Of a stretch of 64,000 nucleotides of DNA, positions 1 through 11,085 are shown piece after piece. The notes under the pieces are model-generated. The model did no database searches and was not told the DNA's origin. It saw only the letters and a program-made list of their open reading frames with translations. The first letter of the stretch is position 1; every line of letters begins with the position of its first letter. This stretch comes from Craterostigma plantagineum. Its lineage: Eukaryota > Streptophyta > Magnoliopsida > Lamiales > Linderniaceae. The stretch covers positions 29,001-93,000 of the forward strand of contig JAPQWV010001371.1 in NCBI GenBank assembly GCA_027422505.1, written 5' to 3'. Position numbers and translations under genes: made by a program.

Positions 1-1032
1 CGTCACGTGGACACGCTTCGTGACAGGGTCGTAACCGCGATATGCTTTGGAGCCGCGCTCGTAGCCAATGAAGATCATCTTACGGCCATGATCCTCGAGC
101 TTCTTCAGATGTGGCATCGTATTACGAACGTAGACGATGCAGCCGAACGTCCTCAAATGGTGAACTGCCGGCTTCTTCCCATGCCACGCTTCGAACGGCG
201 TCACTCCGTCCACGCTCTTCGTTGGGCACCGACTGAGGATGTAAACTGCAGTGATCACGGCCTCGCCCCAGAACCATTCGGGCAGCCCCTTCGCCTTGAG
301 CATACTCCTCGCTGTCGCCACCACCGCCCCGTTCCTCCGATCGACCACGCCGTTCTACTACGGACTGTATGGTGCGGTGTGTTGGCGATGTATTCTTTCT
401 TCGGCGCAATACTCCGCGAATTCAATCGATGTGAATTCGCCACCACGATCGGTCCGGAGAGCCCCCAACTTCAGCCCGGATTCCCCTTTGCCCGTGCTTG
501 GAGTTCCTTGATAGAGGCCGCGGCACGATCCCTCGTAGGAATGGTGGCTACCCACATATAACGGCTAAGGTCATCGATGAGCAACAAGAAGTACCTGTTG
601 CCGCTTGGGGTTGCTGGTGTGATTGGCCCGCACAGATCGCCATGCACAAGCTCAAGTCGCTGCTTCGCATGATAGTCCGCTTTTGCCGGGAATGGGGTGC
701 GCTTCTGCTTCCCGGCCAGACATGCATTGCACAGCTGGTCCACCTGTCCGATCTCCGGCAGTCCGCGCACCAGCTCCTCCCGAGCTAGCTTTCAGAGCAC
801 CGCCATGTTGACATGGCCGAAGCGATCATGCCACCTCGTCGCCGCGCCCGCGCACCGCTAAGCACATCGGCGATGCTATCTTGATCCGAAGAAGGTATAG
901 ACGGTTCGCCTCGCGCGTCACCCTTGCCAACAGTTGACCGCCGAGCTTCTGAATCCGTATCACGCCATCTTCGACCTCGATCTTGTAGCGGACCTCATCG
1001 AGCTGGCCAAGACTCACGATGTTCGTCGTCAA
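1..1032 (-). pseudogene. Copia E GAG-pre-integrase and integrase fragment
   Basis: Position 826-1032 encodes the segment after the protease (NIVSLGQLDE). Position 471-770 encodes the integrase zinc region (CNACLAGKQ) and the first catalytic Asp in LVHGDLCGP, followed by YFLLLIDDLSRYMW. Position 358-555 continues in another frame with the second catalytic Asp (RTDRGGEF). Coding continues in other frames to the left edge. Frame changes near 480-555 and 780-830 show it is dead. Reverse transcriptase would lie outside the window. Confidence 0.85.
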
Positions 1033-1044
1033 TCGTGGAATGAA

Positions 1045-1690
1045 CTAGACGCCGTCGAATGAACGGAGCTCCCCGTTCTTGCACACAAAGATGACGGTTC
1101 CCCGCCCTTCAATGCGTGCCACCGAGTCGTTGCCGAAACGCACGGTGCCTCGTACCGCCACGTCGAGCTTCGAGAAGGCGGTCCTAGACCCGGACATGTG
1201 ATTGGTTGCCCCCGAGTCCAGGATCCACGTCCCCGCCTCCCGTTCCTCTTCTTCTTCCCCGAGCTGCGCGAACACCTTCTCTTCGCGGATCTCGATCTGG
1301 GCCACGGACGACGTCGATGAATTCGCCGTCGATGGTGGCGTCGGTGAGGAGAAAATGGGGGAGCACTTTGCGAGACAAAGTGAGGCCTCTTCCTCTTCGT
1401 GGACTGCATGGGCCTGCACCTTCTTGGGCTTCGACCAGCACTCCCGGGCCCAGTGGCCCAGCTTCCCACAATTTCGGCACTCGTCGCCTGCGTGCTTGTT
1501 CAAAGTAGCCGGCCCACTTGGCAACGCACCAGCTCGCCCACGACCGCGCCCTCGTCGGCCGCCTCCTCTCTTCGCGCCACGACCGCGTGAGTGGTTCTCC
1601 GCCTCTCGCTTCTTTCGTTGCGCGTCCCACTGCTCCTCAGTGAGATACAGCTTGCCCTCGTGCTGTAGTGACGCCGATAACAGTTCATAT
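1045..1690 (-). pseudogene. Copia E gag C-terminus and protease
   Basis: The 159-aa frame at 1045-1524 holds a CCHC zinc knuckle (CRNCGKLGHWAREC), an acidic linker, and an aspartic protease active site WILDSGATNHMSG with catalytic Asp near position 1225. Upstream, to about 1690, the same protein continues as an Arg/Gly-rich segment after LYLTEEQWDAQRKK, typical of the end of Copia gag. The frame shifts between about 1500 and 1560, so the polyprotein is broken. Family assignment is secure; the 5' boundary is only approximate. Confidence 0.85.
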
Positions 1691-2689
1691 TTAGGTCCTT
1701 ATCTATAAATTGGGTCCTTTAAACTAATGTTTTTTTTGAAAAAGGTCTTAACCCTATTTTAAAACATTTTTGGGGCCTGAAACTTAATATACCCTTAAAA
1801 AATGAAGTGGCATTGAAAAGTTTATCCATTGAAGGTAAGGTACTATTTTGGGCCTTACTTATTTAATGAACTTTGAGTGCGTTCACTTTGATGGATGGAA
1901 TAATCAACACAACTTTGTCTTGAGATTATTAATCGGAAAGGATATTCATTTGGAAAATAAAAAAAGTATGCTCTTTGGCTTTCTAAACATTGGCCCATTG
2001 GACTATAGTTCGGTTTGCAACACGTATCCCTATGTAATGTATGGAAATTACAAAAATATCCTCAGAAAAGCGAAAGGCCACAAAGCAGTTGAACATCCCA
2101 TTATTCGAACCTTCTTCTCGTGCTTTAACAGAAGTGAAGCTGCGACAATATCTCGTGGCCAAAAAAGAGACTGTCCAAACTGCTTTTCAGCGCTTCAAGT
2201 TAATTTCAGTAACATCGAAAGTATCTCCATTTCATAGCTTGTGGTTTAGCGAATGGGTTTATGGTTGCGCTAACATATCTCCATTTACTTGTTTGGTGTT
2301 AACGATTTGATAATCACTGCATTCCTGTCAATGTTTTGCATATCTCATTTGTTAGGTAGGAATTGCATGCTATTTTTTGTAAAGCTGCTTCATCATTATC
2401 TGTAATGAGCGTTTTTCTTTGTTCCATATATTGTTAGATATATGGAGATACTCATTCCTTATCACTTCATTGATAATTTTTATATGTACTTTAGGATGTC
2501 TACCGAACGTGGCTTTTGTCCTGGGCAAATAATGGAGATACGATATCGTTGACAAGTGTTATTGTCCTTACCCGGCACACGCCGGAATTGCAGTTGTGGG
2601 TCCGAATAAGGTTACTGCTTGGAAATTGTATTCCATTTGTCGAAATCGAGCGTGTCAATATTGGAAACGACTAAACCCCAAAAATACAA
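1691..2689. other. Non-coding stretch, no recognisable gene
   Basis: AT-rich DNA. Two plus-strand frames (1848-2237 and 2041-2310) are open but have no motif I recognise and overlap in different frames, so I do not call them genes. Around 1875 a 'gagtgcgttcactttg' sequence resembles ends of some plant MITE families, but I could not find an inverted partner. Confidence 0.5.
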
Positions 2690-3100
2690 GTTTTCATAAC
2701 GTGACCACGCCATTGCCCAACGTCACGGCTATGACATGCTAGGTGAGAGGCCGTGACCTCCTAGACACGGCCGCGTAAAGACCAACATGTAACCGTGAGC
2801 CTCGACCAGGAGGTGCTGTCGTTACCTCACGGCCGTGAAGGTTGCCAACAACCCTCTGCCGTAGCTCACGACCGACATGCTTACACAAGGCCGTGGCCCG
2901 CGGCAGAGGGCCACTGACAAACTTCACGACCATGAATTAGCCACCATGTGGCCGTAGGTCGTGGCAGAGAGCTGGTGGCGTGCTTCACGGCCGTGAAGAG
3001 GCCAACATGTGACCGTGAGTCACGGTAGAGAGCTGATGCCCTTACCTAACGGCCGTGAAGTGATGAAAATGTGGCCGTGAAGCTGCACCACATTTCACGT
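2690..3100. repeat. Degenerate tandem repeat built on TCACGGCCGTGA palindromes
   Basis: The core palindrome TCACGGCCGTGA or near variants (CACGGCTATGA, CACGACCATGA, AACGGCCGTGA) recurs about every 70-80 bp, alternating with 'catgtgGCCGTGAg'-type half sites and 'ggcagagggc' spacers. A second block of the same kind lies at about 9715-10090. I infer these come from the LTR or UTR of a Gypsy-type element, because the second block leads into a TATA box and an LTR-like end. From 3100 to 3417 nothing further is recognisable. Confidence 0.6.
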
Positions 3101-3417
3101 GAAGGAAGGATGCGAGCGGTTCAGAGGCACGAGAAGCTCGTTTGAAGGTCGGTTGATGTTCATTCGAAAGGCAAATTAATGGGCACCTTGGTCGTCAACA
3201 ATAACATTGTTATACAGACCAACTGATGATTAACAAAAGTACATAAATCACTAGGAAACCATTTAGTGTACGTTAAGTATCCGCAAGAAATCAACAAAAT
3301 CCCATAGCAAGCACCAACTTTACATACCTGATATCAAAAGATTAGTCCTCCATCAATGACATAAGAAATAAGTGGTCTAGACTTCGCACCAACAAAATGA
3401 ACATCAATCATCTTATA

Positions 3418-4120
3418 TCACATTAGGTCGGATAATGTGTTAATGACATAACAATATTTCATACTTGGATGCAAGCTGACAAACAATCGAAGTTCGTCCG
3501 AGTGATTAACGAGGAATTTGCATATAACTAACTTTTGATCCGGGCTAAGACCTTCCATGGCGCCGACTTGTTCGAATACTTTATACTTCTTTGGAATTAT
3601 GTCACTTTCGACCTCGACCATGGAAATAAAACGTTGGAGTGCAACACTTGTCTCAGCACAATATTTACCATTAATGTTGGTGAACTCTCTATCCATATCA
3701 TTGGTTTTCCATTTTTCCTCGTCGTTGGCTTGTATTTTGGCCTGCCCCGACATACCCGCTTACAGCCTCATCAGTTGCAGAACCTTGTGCAAACTCGTTA
3801 GTAGAAGAAGTATTATCATGGTCCGATGGAATGCCTTACAAGTCGACCCTATTTAACCAGAAGTATAATACATCCTCTATGTCCTCGGCGTGCTCGCCCG
3901 TAGCACGGTCCTTGGTGGATAAGCAATGATACCATTTTTTCCATTTTTGTAGCCGCGAGGTGATGTGTGGTGTAGCACGGATATCGGTTCCAGGAAATGC
4001 ACTCATCATACGTGATTCTAAGATCTTGAGATCGCCTTGAATTCTTTCTCCTGTCTCCAACCACCGGCTACGATCTCTTTCATGGCATTAATTAGTGTTT
4101 TTTCATCTTGTTGGTTCCAT
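3418..4120 (-). pseudogene. PIF/Harbinger ORF1, Myb/SANT-like DNA-binding protein
   Basis: In this family ORF1 is a trihelix/Myb-SANT protein thought to guide the nuclease to transposon ends. Position 3836-4120 encodes the Myb/SANT-like segment, with AFPGTDIRATPHITSRLQKW matching the conserved 'PG-D-RA-PHI-S' core and a preceding 'GGWR' stretch. Position 3418-3753 encodes the C-terminal part (LSPDQKLVICKFL ... RLFVSL), which in relatives follows an acidic linker. The halves lie in different frames, and the start of the Myb segment also shifts near 4020-4060. Non-functional. Confidence 0.75.
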
Positions 4121-4373
4121 CCATGCCGACTGCTTTTCTCATTCGATGTTTGTTGCAATGTTCGTATCCCTTGTGTCGTCCATGGCCACATGTAGTTTTC
4201 TCAATTAAATAATATTTCATAAAATTAGAGGAAAAAAAAGCATAGCATGGGATGTTTCTAGTATAAGAAGCATGTAAGAAGCAGAAGCACATTGTATTCA
4301 AATTGAGTAAACATAGTACAAAAAGCATTAAACACACGACAAGTCACAAAAACATATCATTTAGGACAAGTCA

Positions 4374-5576
4374 TTAGCGCATCCTACTATTTCTCCACTC
4401 ATTAAATGAAGTGTTCACTAACATATCTCTCTTATTTTCCATTCTATTGATGCATCCAAGGTGCATATATTTTTTGCATTGTCTATTCGCATTATCCCCC
4501 GGATATGCATCGATATCTGCCTCGGAAGGGTCTCCTGGTATCTCCTTAAGAATGAAGTTGTGTAATATACAACATGCCATCACAATTTTATTTACGCGTG
4601 ACAACTGGAAAGAATGAAGGCGATCTTAGTATCGCCCAACGTTTTTCAATAAGCCAAAGCACCGTTCAAGAACATTTCTAGCCTTGTTATGGATCATGTT
4701 CGGTGCATTTCTACCTTGTCTGAAATCATATAAATGATACCTTATTCCCCTATACGGTGCCATTAAACCTTCTGCATTCATAAACCCACTATCACATAGT
4801 TCCCTGTAAAATAGAGGAGAAAACATTGTTTTATAAGGTTGTACGTGCAGTTGATGCACGTATTTGCGTTGCAAGAAGTTACCTTTTGGGATCTCTAAAA
4901 ACTCTAGCATGTGCCATAGAACCTTCCCAACCACATAACACGTACATAAACATCATACTTGGATCACATGCACCGAGTACGTTGATCGTGACATCACCTT
5001 CTCGATTGCGATACCTAGTTTTGTCAGACTCGGGCATAAGTACCTTAATATGAGTTCCATCTAATGCTCCAAGACAACCCTACATAAATTTATATTAGGA
5101 TTGAAAAAATAAAGAAATAACATAAACTAATTCTAAAATTAACCAAAGTAGTGGGAAGAAATTACCTTAAAATGCTTCCATCGGTAGTCTGTGTTGTCTT
5201 CGGCTGTAGGCTCGGGTGTCACGATTAATAGACGATGCAATCTCAGTACCGCATTTAGAACCTCGTGGAAGTATTTAGAAATAGAGGCCGTATATTTTCT
5301 AAAACTTTTCTGAACTACCCGATTTTTCGTATGGTGAGAAACAATAATGAAAAAACATAGTCACTTTCTCCTTTACTGAGTTAAATTTAGAATCCTTAAG
5401 ATCACTAACATTTTCTAAAAGAGACACGAGCGTAGCAAAAGTTTTTCGATTCATTCTCAAATGATTCTGGCATGTTACGTCGGACATCGAGACTAATTCC
5501 ATAAGATGATCCATTTGTTTCGGTATTTTATTCGATGAGGCTGTATTTAGTTGGGTTCCGCTTTCGAAGATTCTAT
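4374..5576 (-). pseudogene. HARBI1-like nuclease (PIF/Harbinger transposase)
   Basis: In coding order: an N-terminal helical region (LRMNRKTFATLVSLLENV, 5299-5514); the first catalytic Asp in GALDGTHIKV (about 5065); GWEGSMAHARVL, where relatives usually have Asp-Ser before RVL; the second catalytic Asp in LCDSGFMNAEG; the Glu in ARNVLERCFGLL; and the C-terminal MACCILHNFI. Two GT-AG introns are plausible (about 5083-5164 and 4804-4885). A small deletion after the second breaks the frame before CDSGF. The N-terminus is interrupted by CACTA-1 at 5577. DDE residues survive but the gene is dead. Confidence 0.85.
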
Positions 5577-5945
5577 CACTACAAAAAAAGGTTATTTACC
5601 GACTACACATCTTAGTTGCACTGCAGAAAGGTAGTTGCTAAACTGTTTAGTTACTACTATTGCAGTCGCCAAACAGATAGTCACTAAGCTGATGTGGTCG
5701 GTAGTCAGTCGTGTGTTCCGACTACATCCGACCACTGGACGTAGTCGGTAAAGTTCCGACTAGCTCGACTGACGTGGCAGTCGTCAAGTTACGACTAACT
5801 TACGACTGCCTGTTAGTCGCAGTTTAGAGACTACAGTGGCATCTACGATTGTAGTCGATAATACGACTACGACGTAGTCGGCATTTGTCGTCCGCGACCG
5901 ACTACAACATTGGTCGATTAGATGTACTTTCTACAATTGTAGTCG
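5577..5945. repeat. CACTA-1 terminal and subterminal repeats
   Basis: After the CACTA terminus, the motif GTAGTCG and its complement CGACTAC/CGACTAA occur roughly every 10-30 bp in both orientations up to about 5945. In CACTA elements such subterminal arrays are binding sites for the element-encoded DNA-binding protein. Here the function is inferred from position and density only. Confidence 0.75.
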
Positions 5946-6299
5946 TTATATTATTTTTTTCTTTATTTATTTATTTGTTTATTTATTGTATTACTTAATA
6001 TATATATGAAGCTTATTAGAAATCCAAAATAGCCAAAAATCCACTAAGAATGAAGACATGTAAAAGTCGAATACATATATAAAAAGTCGTCTCAACATAA
6101 AAATTAAACCGACAAAGAGTGCTAGAACTACATGCCGTGGCCAACACCGTTTGGGAAGTCATCGTGGCGACGAACACTTCTATTCAGGGAAGCCGCAACG
6201 GCACATATCTGCGTATCATCGGTATCCAGGTCGACCGCGTCCGAACTACATGACTCTCTAAGAAAACCCAAAAGCTCTAAGAACTGACTGACCTCAGTG

Positions 6300-9200
6300 T
6301 AGTCCTTCTCGACGCTTCAAGCTGTGCTCGAGTCTCTTTCAACTTCTCTTGCATCTGAACATTCTGGGAAGGCATGTAGCTTTTGAACTCGATAGGGATG
6401 GCTCTGAAGGTGCCTCAAAGAAGAGGTTTGACGCATTACCCATGCCGGGTACATTTTGGAACCTCGTATAACTTCCTGAAACCTCATAGAAAGCTTGAGC
6501 GTCCGACATGGATGGATTAGATGTCTTCTTCGCATTGACATCCGCCTGTTAACAATCAATAACACAAGTAAAAAAACTTTCAAAGGATAATAAATTTCGA
6601 CAGAACCTCCCCTATAATATGACCAACCTAAATTTTTTAAAACCATCATTTGCAGCACCATAACCCAATATACAAATCAACATATTTCATTCCACAACAC
6701 ATAATAACAAGAATAATTTCATTCCAACATATTCATATGAAATTTACTTACTATCCTCTTCTCAGCTTTCTCATTGATGAATGACTTGTCCTTCTTCTTG
6801 GTGTGGCTCTGCAAATAAATCTTCTATGCAGCCTGCCCATGAACATACAATTTGAAAATATAACAATAACGATAAAGAATGAATATTGAAGATTGAAGGG
6901 GTTTTTACAAAAATAATTGAATGAAATCAAAACTTACCATCTTCGCAAGGTAGCTCGTAGGGCACGATCCTTGCGTGGACTTCATGGCTTTACCATCTCG
7001 ACCAAAATGTTTGTCTTCCGAGTTATTGTTGGGGCGAGTGAATTTCAAAATTTTTTCACCGCCGTTACTAAGATCGTGCTCGGTAGAATAAAGAACACGT
7101 GCATGTACGACACATAATAGAGTATAAGGGATGACCCTCGTAGTGAAGATCCCTAGCTCCCGGTTATAGTAAACTGTTCCACGCTTCAACGAGCCGCGCC
7201 GACCGAGACGCATCACAAACCAAGTCCCTCCCAAGGTTGGCTAGAGGGAATGGAGTTGTTTTAACAGATATTTTCCACAAAATTTCCTCTAAGGATGGTA
7301 CTTAATTTTTCTTTCTCGAAAGTGAAAAATGCACATGAAAACTTAAGTTTTTCACTATGAAAAGCTTATGTATTTATAGGCCACGAAAATTACAAAGAAA
7401 ATACCATATTTTCAAGCTTTGAAAATGATTTGTACCATACAAATAAATATGTCAAAACATAATGGCCTACCTTTGACAAAAAAATTCACTAAGGGTTAAT
7501 ACTGCTTAAAAATATTTTTGGCATTCAATACAAAAATTAAAAAGAATAGAAAACAACACTTTGGCATTTTTCATTCCACATGAATCATGCCATAAATATT
7601 TTTTTTATTTATAAATTTCGAAAATTGAAAAATAAAATACCATTTTTACCCTTGTGTTAAAAGTTGGGCCAATAAATTAAGCCCAACATTTAATAAAGGC
7701 TTAATATTATTATTAATAAATTAAGCCCAATATCTATAAAGGCTTAATATTATTTTAGTAGAAAAATAAATTAAGCCCAATATCTAATAAATGCTTAATA
7801 TTATTTTTCAGTCCAAAGCCCATACTTAAATATTTTTTCAAATACTCACGTACCATTATTATGAATGACTCAAAGCTTCTTATATCTCTCTTTGATAGAT
7901 ACTATCTTATTGATCCTTTTAAGCTCGACTCTCTTGGTTCGTCTCAACCCGGCAGGGGAGGAATCCAAGAATTCCGTAAGCACCTAGCCAATCCTACGGT
8001 ACCGAATAGATCTCGTGTTGAGAACGATCTTCATCATTTTCACGAACCGACTATAGATTATCGTAGTACGTATAGACCCTTCACTTATGTCCCGGTTGAG
8101 TGAGAATCATGGTTACGTCAAACTCACTAAATCGACTCTATGATTAATTCGTGAGGGCAAAATTACTAAACTACAGTCCACGTCCACATGAGTTAGTTTA
8201 TTGCTTTGGCCAAAGACTTTGTAATTTCCCGTCATCGAAATACATAGAACATATATCTCGATTACTAACGAGACCATGAATCCCTCACGACTGTCTATGA
8301 CCGGCAGTCATCCTTCGTTGTCAAGACCGCATGTCGCAGCTGACCCATGTTCTACCTCGAACAATGCGGGCCTAGCAAACTAGTGACAAGTTAAGACCCC
8401 TGAAGTCAACTCCGTCAAATACCCTTTGGTCTTAGGTCCACGTACACTACTATAGTCAATCGAATTATCATTGACGCTTCCCAAAGTAATAGGCCATGTG
8501 ATCATCAATTACGAGTCGTGTCCAAATATAAGTTAATCCCCTATTCGACTTATATCGATGTTATGACCTCCCACATCCCAAGTGAATGGTTGGCACAACC
8601 ATTTTAGAGTCATCAACAAATAAGTCATAATCGACATTCAGTCACCCTACTGAAGTCAAAGACTTATGGACTACTTTAATATCCGAGAATAATACCTCAC
8701 CGGTGCCTCCTCTCTCATCCCATGAGAATCGATAACTAAACTCGTATATATGAGATTTATTTATTTACCATCTTACCGGATGCCAAATAAAAACTAATGG
8801 TAAATAAATAATAAGCCTATATAAAATTATATAAAAACAAATACTCCATAATTAATTATTGGAATACAATATTCATCTACACGGTGAATAATACATCGGG
8901 TGACATAAATGCCCTATTCATTTCATCCTCGAATGGCATACCGAGGGCATATCCCTAACAGATCTTTCTTTAAACCGTTTTAAGTTCTTGAGCGACTGTA
9001 TCGCTCAAGAAAATAGACTTATATGATAGGTCTTTCTCCAATTTAAGTTTTTCAGCTCGCATATTATCTTTAAGCCGCTTACGAAGAACATCGAGAAATT
9101 TGGTGTTTACGACCGCGGCCACAGAAGGATCCCAAGAATACCTCTCCTAAAAATTTTCTAGTTAGTGTAGCACAATGAAATAAAGAATTAAGGTCACTAA

Positions 9201-9510
9201 CCCGAAAATAGAACCACCACGCTCTATTACATCATCAGAGACATCGCTATGAGTACATGGTCCTTACATGTAGGTCTTGAAGGCTTGAGTAACCGAACTT
9301 ACCACAAAACTCTTGTCGAACTTAAACCAAACGAAACATAACAAAATGTAAACTTATTATTAAAAATGTATATAGTAGTTTAATTACATACCATTCTAGA
9401 CTATCAGGAATCAACTTAGGCTTTTGTGGCGCTCTGCGTTGATCCGTAACGGGAGTCACAGATGCAGTAGAAGATGATGGTCCACTCGCCGATGTCATGC
9501 GCAATTGTGG
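6300..9510 (-). pseudogene. CACTA-1 ORF relic, Transposase_24-like (interrupted)
   Basis: Scattered minus-strand pieces in order. 9510-9390: Ser/Pro-rich N-terminus ending QKPKLIPDSLEWYVI. 9330-9200: FDKSFVVSSVTQAFKTYM, then a stop, ending in a GT donor. 9140-9000: RYSWDPSVAAVVNTKFLDVL after a T-rich AG acceptor. About 7050-6930: KAMKSTQGSCPTSYLAKM. About 6815-6770: SHTKKKDKSFINEKAEKRI, closely like the 'THxKKKDGSFVDDK' block of Transposase_24. 6550-6300: C-terminal tail. The insertion at 7027-8961 splits the gene. At least one stop and several frame changes make it a pseudogene. Identification rests on short motifs. Confidence 0.6.
7027..8961 (-). mobile_element. Probable solo LTR inserted in CACTA-1
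   Basis: About 1.9 kb without coding capacity, flanked on both sides by pieces of the CACTA-1 transposase. The plus strand starts TGTTGGGG and ends CCCTAACA. Read on the minus strand the right end is TGTTAGGGATATGCCC, a typical start of long plant Copia LTRs, so a minus orientation is likely. The interior (7630-7830) has a tandem 'aaattaagcccaatatctaataaaggcttaatattatt' motif, about 55 bp, three times. The flanking 5-mers (GTTAT, GATCT) do not match, so boundaries or solo-LTR status may be wrong. Confidence 0.5.
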
Positions 9511-9539
9511 AGAAGGCGATGGTGGTTGGGTGATTAACG

Positions 9540-10172
9540 TATATTAATACGTTTATTATAGTAGTTATTCATTATATAATAGAGTATTCTTTATTCGCTT
9601 CTTGCATTTACATGCTCTATTTACATTTATTTGCATATTATTGGACCTTAGACGGCTTTCGGGCGAAAAAGAGCGAAAATGAGGCAAAACGTACAAATGA
9701 TGGCGCTGAAGATCGTCACGGCCGTGAAGACCTTGCACCAAGCCCCGACAATAGGCTGGGAGCAAAACCAAATGTTGCATACGCCAGTCAAGGCCATGAA
9801 GTTCATCAGGCCGTGACAATATGTTGAGACCAATATCAATGTCAGTCACGGCCATGAGGTCCTTACACCTGGACGTGACAGAATGCCGAGAACGAGCTTC
9901 AAGTGAGTGACGGCCGTGAAACCTCTTGTTCCTGGCCGTGACAATGGGCCGAGGCCATTGCGTAGCCATGCTATACATTCACGGCCGTGAATGGTAGTGC
10001 ACCAGGCCGTGACAAGTGTCTGAGAGCGACGCAAAGCAGATTAATGATAGTCACAGCCGTGAATACCTGTGTTCTAGGCCGTGAAGCTTACGAATTTCGT
10101 TATAAAAGCCCATTTTCAACTCAAAAAGAGGGACTTCTTTTCAAAACTCAACCCTAATCACTTAGAGATAAA
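9540..10172 (+). repeat. LTR-like block with ~65-bp GGCCGTGA repeats
   Basis: From 9715 to 10090 about six repeats of roughly 65 bp each contain a TCACGGCCGTGA-like palindrome followed about 25 bp later by 'caGGCCGTGACAa' and 'gccgag'. The array ends just before a TATA box at 10101 and a short transcribed-looking leader. I infer the U3/R part of a Gypsy-type LTR in plus orientation. The block abuts the broken CACTA-1 gene on the left. Confidence 0.55.
10101..10108 (+). promoter_or_regulatory. Candidate TATA box of the LTR-like block
   Basis: TATAAAAG follows directly after the GGCCGTGA repeat array, and an A/C-rich leader ('cattttcaactcaaaaagaggg') follows it. This is the layout expected of an LTR promoter. 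No transcript evidence. Confidence 0.4.
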
Positions 10173-11085
10173 AAAGTGTTGGGTAACCCTGGGTGACCTG
10201 AGGCCTTGCCCCGGACGCAGTGGAATTTAAATTTTTTCTCGGGGTTCCCCGTACGATTTCCATAGGATACTCGGTTAAATAAAGAAAAACGCATGTAGAC
10301 ACGTATATGGTATAAGGATCTTACCCTCGTTGCGAAGATCCTTAGCTCCCGTAGCTCACGAACTGCGCCGAAGAGAGTCACGCCGACCCCGTGACGTGCC
10401 GCAGAAGAAGATAGGAAGCCCTAGAAGGTGACTATGAGGCCAACGGGAGATGGTCAGGATGAGATACTCGAGTTTCCAAGAGGGGGAACCATTCGAGTAG
10501 CCCGAGCAGGGAAGCTCCGTAAGAAGTCGGAGGGGAAGATAAAAGGAGAGGATTCGGTCTGGGCAGCCGAGTCTGGGATGTCGTGAGCTGCCCGAATGGA
10601 CCTGCCTAAGAAAGGGGGAAGGGCAGACCGATCGAAGCAAACAGCCAGAGACTGAAGGGACGAACAGACCAAGGTGGGTTGCTCCAGTCGTTCAGGCGAA
10701 GGAGAAGACAAGGCCAGGCGAAGCCGGATTCCTCGAGAAGCCCGAGTAGGGCAATTTCGTGACGAGAAGAAGAAGTCGGAAAGGAAACTGAAGGAAGAAA
10801 GAGGAAAGGAGTGGAAAAGAGAACGTGGGAAAGTGGGGAAGATCACGTCTAACACGAGGTTCGCGAAAAAGGCGGACCAGGGTGAAAGACTAGGTCATCG
10901 CAAGACCAGGCGAGGTTAGTATAAATAATAACGGCCAAATATTTCCAGGTACGCTTTCAAAATAACCAAAACTACTTACAAGCCTAAACACCTATTTCCA
11001 CCCATTTTTCTGACTTAAGCATCGGAGGGGCTATGCCGGCACCAACCCCAACCCCCTTCTGACGTGTTTTTGTTGAGTGTTAGGT
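10173..11085 (+). other. LTR-like sequence without genes
   Basis: It begins TGTTGGGTAACC. Its first 200 bp are recognisably related to 7027-7205 (shared 'gtataagg...accctcg...gaagatcc..tagctcccg' and 'gccgaccc/gag'). From 10400 to 10900 the strand is purine-rich and contains a diverged direct repeat of about 235 bp ('gag(t/a)agcccgag(c/t)agggcaa...gaagtcgga', at about 10495 and 10735). The final part (11010-11085), with 'gacttaagcatcggaggggc', resembles the 3' end of Tat/Athila Gypsy LTRs. Frames here are open but repeat-derived. Confidence 0.45.

Larger units (their letters stand above)
1..1690 (-). mobile_element. Copia LTR-retrotransposon relic E (truncated)
   Basis: A minus-strand Ty1/copia relic that runs off the left edge. 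In coding order it shows a gag tail with a CCHC knuckle, the protease, the GAG-pre-integrase segment and the integrase core, split over several frames. It is clearly GC-richer than the AT-rich DNA that starts near 1690, so that position is probably a truncation or insertion junction. The protease motif (LDSGATNHMSG) differs from the [11 protein letters not shown] type of the SIRE-like elements elsewhere in the window, so this is another Copia lineage. No LTR, PBS or reverse transcriptase is visible here. Confidence 0.9.
3418..5576 (-). mobile_element. PIF/Harbinger DNA transposon relic
   Basis: Two minus-strand pseudogenes typical of plant PIF/Harbinger elements lie side by side: a HARBI1-like nuclease (5576-4374) and, downstream, a Myb/SANT-like DNA-binding protein (4120-3418). 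The right side is cut where the CACTA-1 terminal repeat begins at 5577, inside the transposase N-terminus, so the true 5' end of this transposon is not here. I could not identify terminal inverted repeats or the 3-bp target duplication. The element is therefore bounded only by its coding relics. Confidence 0.85.
5577..9530 (-). mobile_element. CACTA-1 (En/Spm-type) transposon relic, one end present
   Basis: The left end is a classic CACTA terminus: CACTACAAAAAAAGG at 5577, followed by dense subterminal motifs. A minus-strand plant transposase (Transposase_24 / PF03004-like) relic lies inside. The 3 bp before the end are TAT, which would be the target duplication, but the opposite end is not found. 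The coding sequence stops abruptly near 9530 against LTR-like DNA, so the right side is probably lost. It is itself interrupted by a probable solo LTR at about 7027-8961. Confidence 0.75.

Noticed and set aside
7..561. 184-aa plus-strand ORF at the left edge
   Set aside because: It is the antisense of the Copia E integrase, which is read clearly on the minus strand.
1848..2310. Two overlapping plus-strand ORFs (129 and 89 aa)
   Set aside because: No recognisable domain, different frames, AT-rich context; could be exon scraps but I cannot support a gene.
7861..8103. 80-aa plus-strand ORF
   Set aside because: Lies inside the probable solo LTR; LTRs of this type are non-coding and no domain is seen.
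10454..10919. Opposed 133-aa and 81-aa ORFs in purine-rich DNA
   Set aside because: Low-complexity, repeat-derived reading frames inside LTR-like sequence; no motif.
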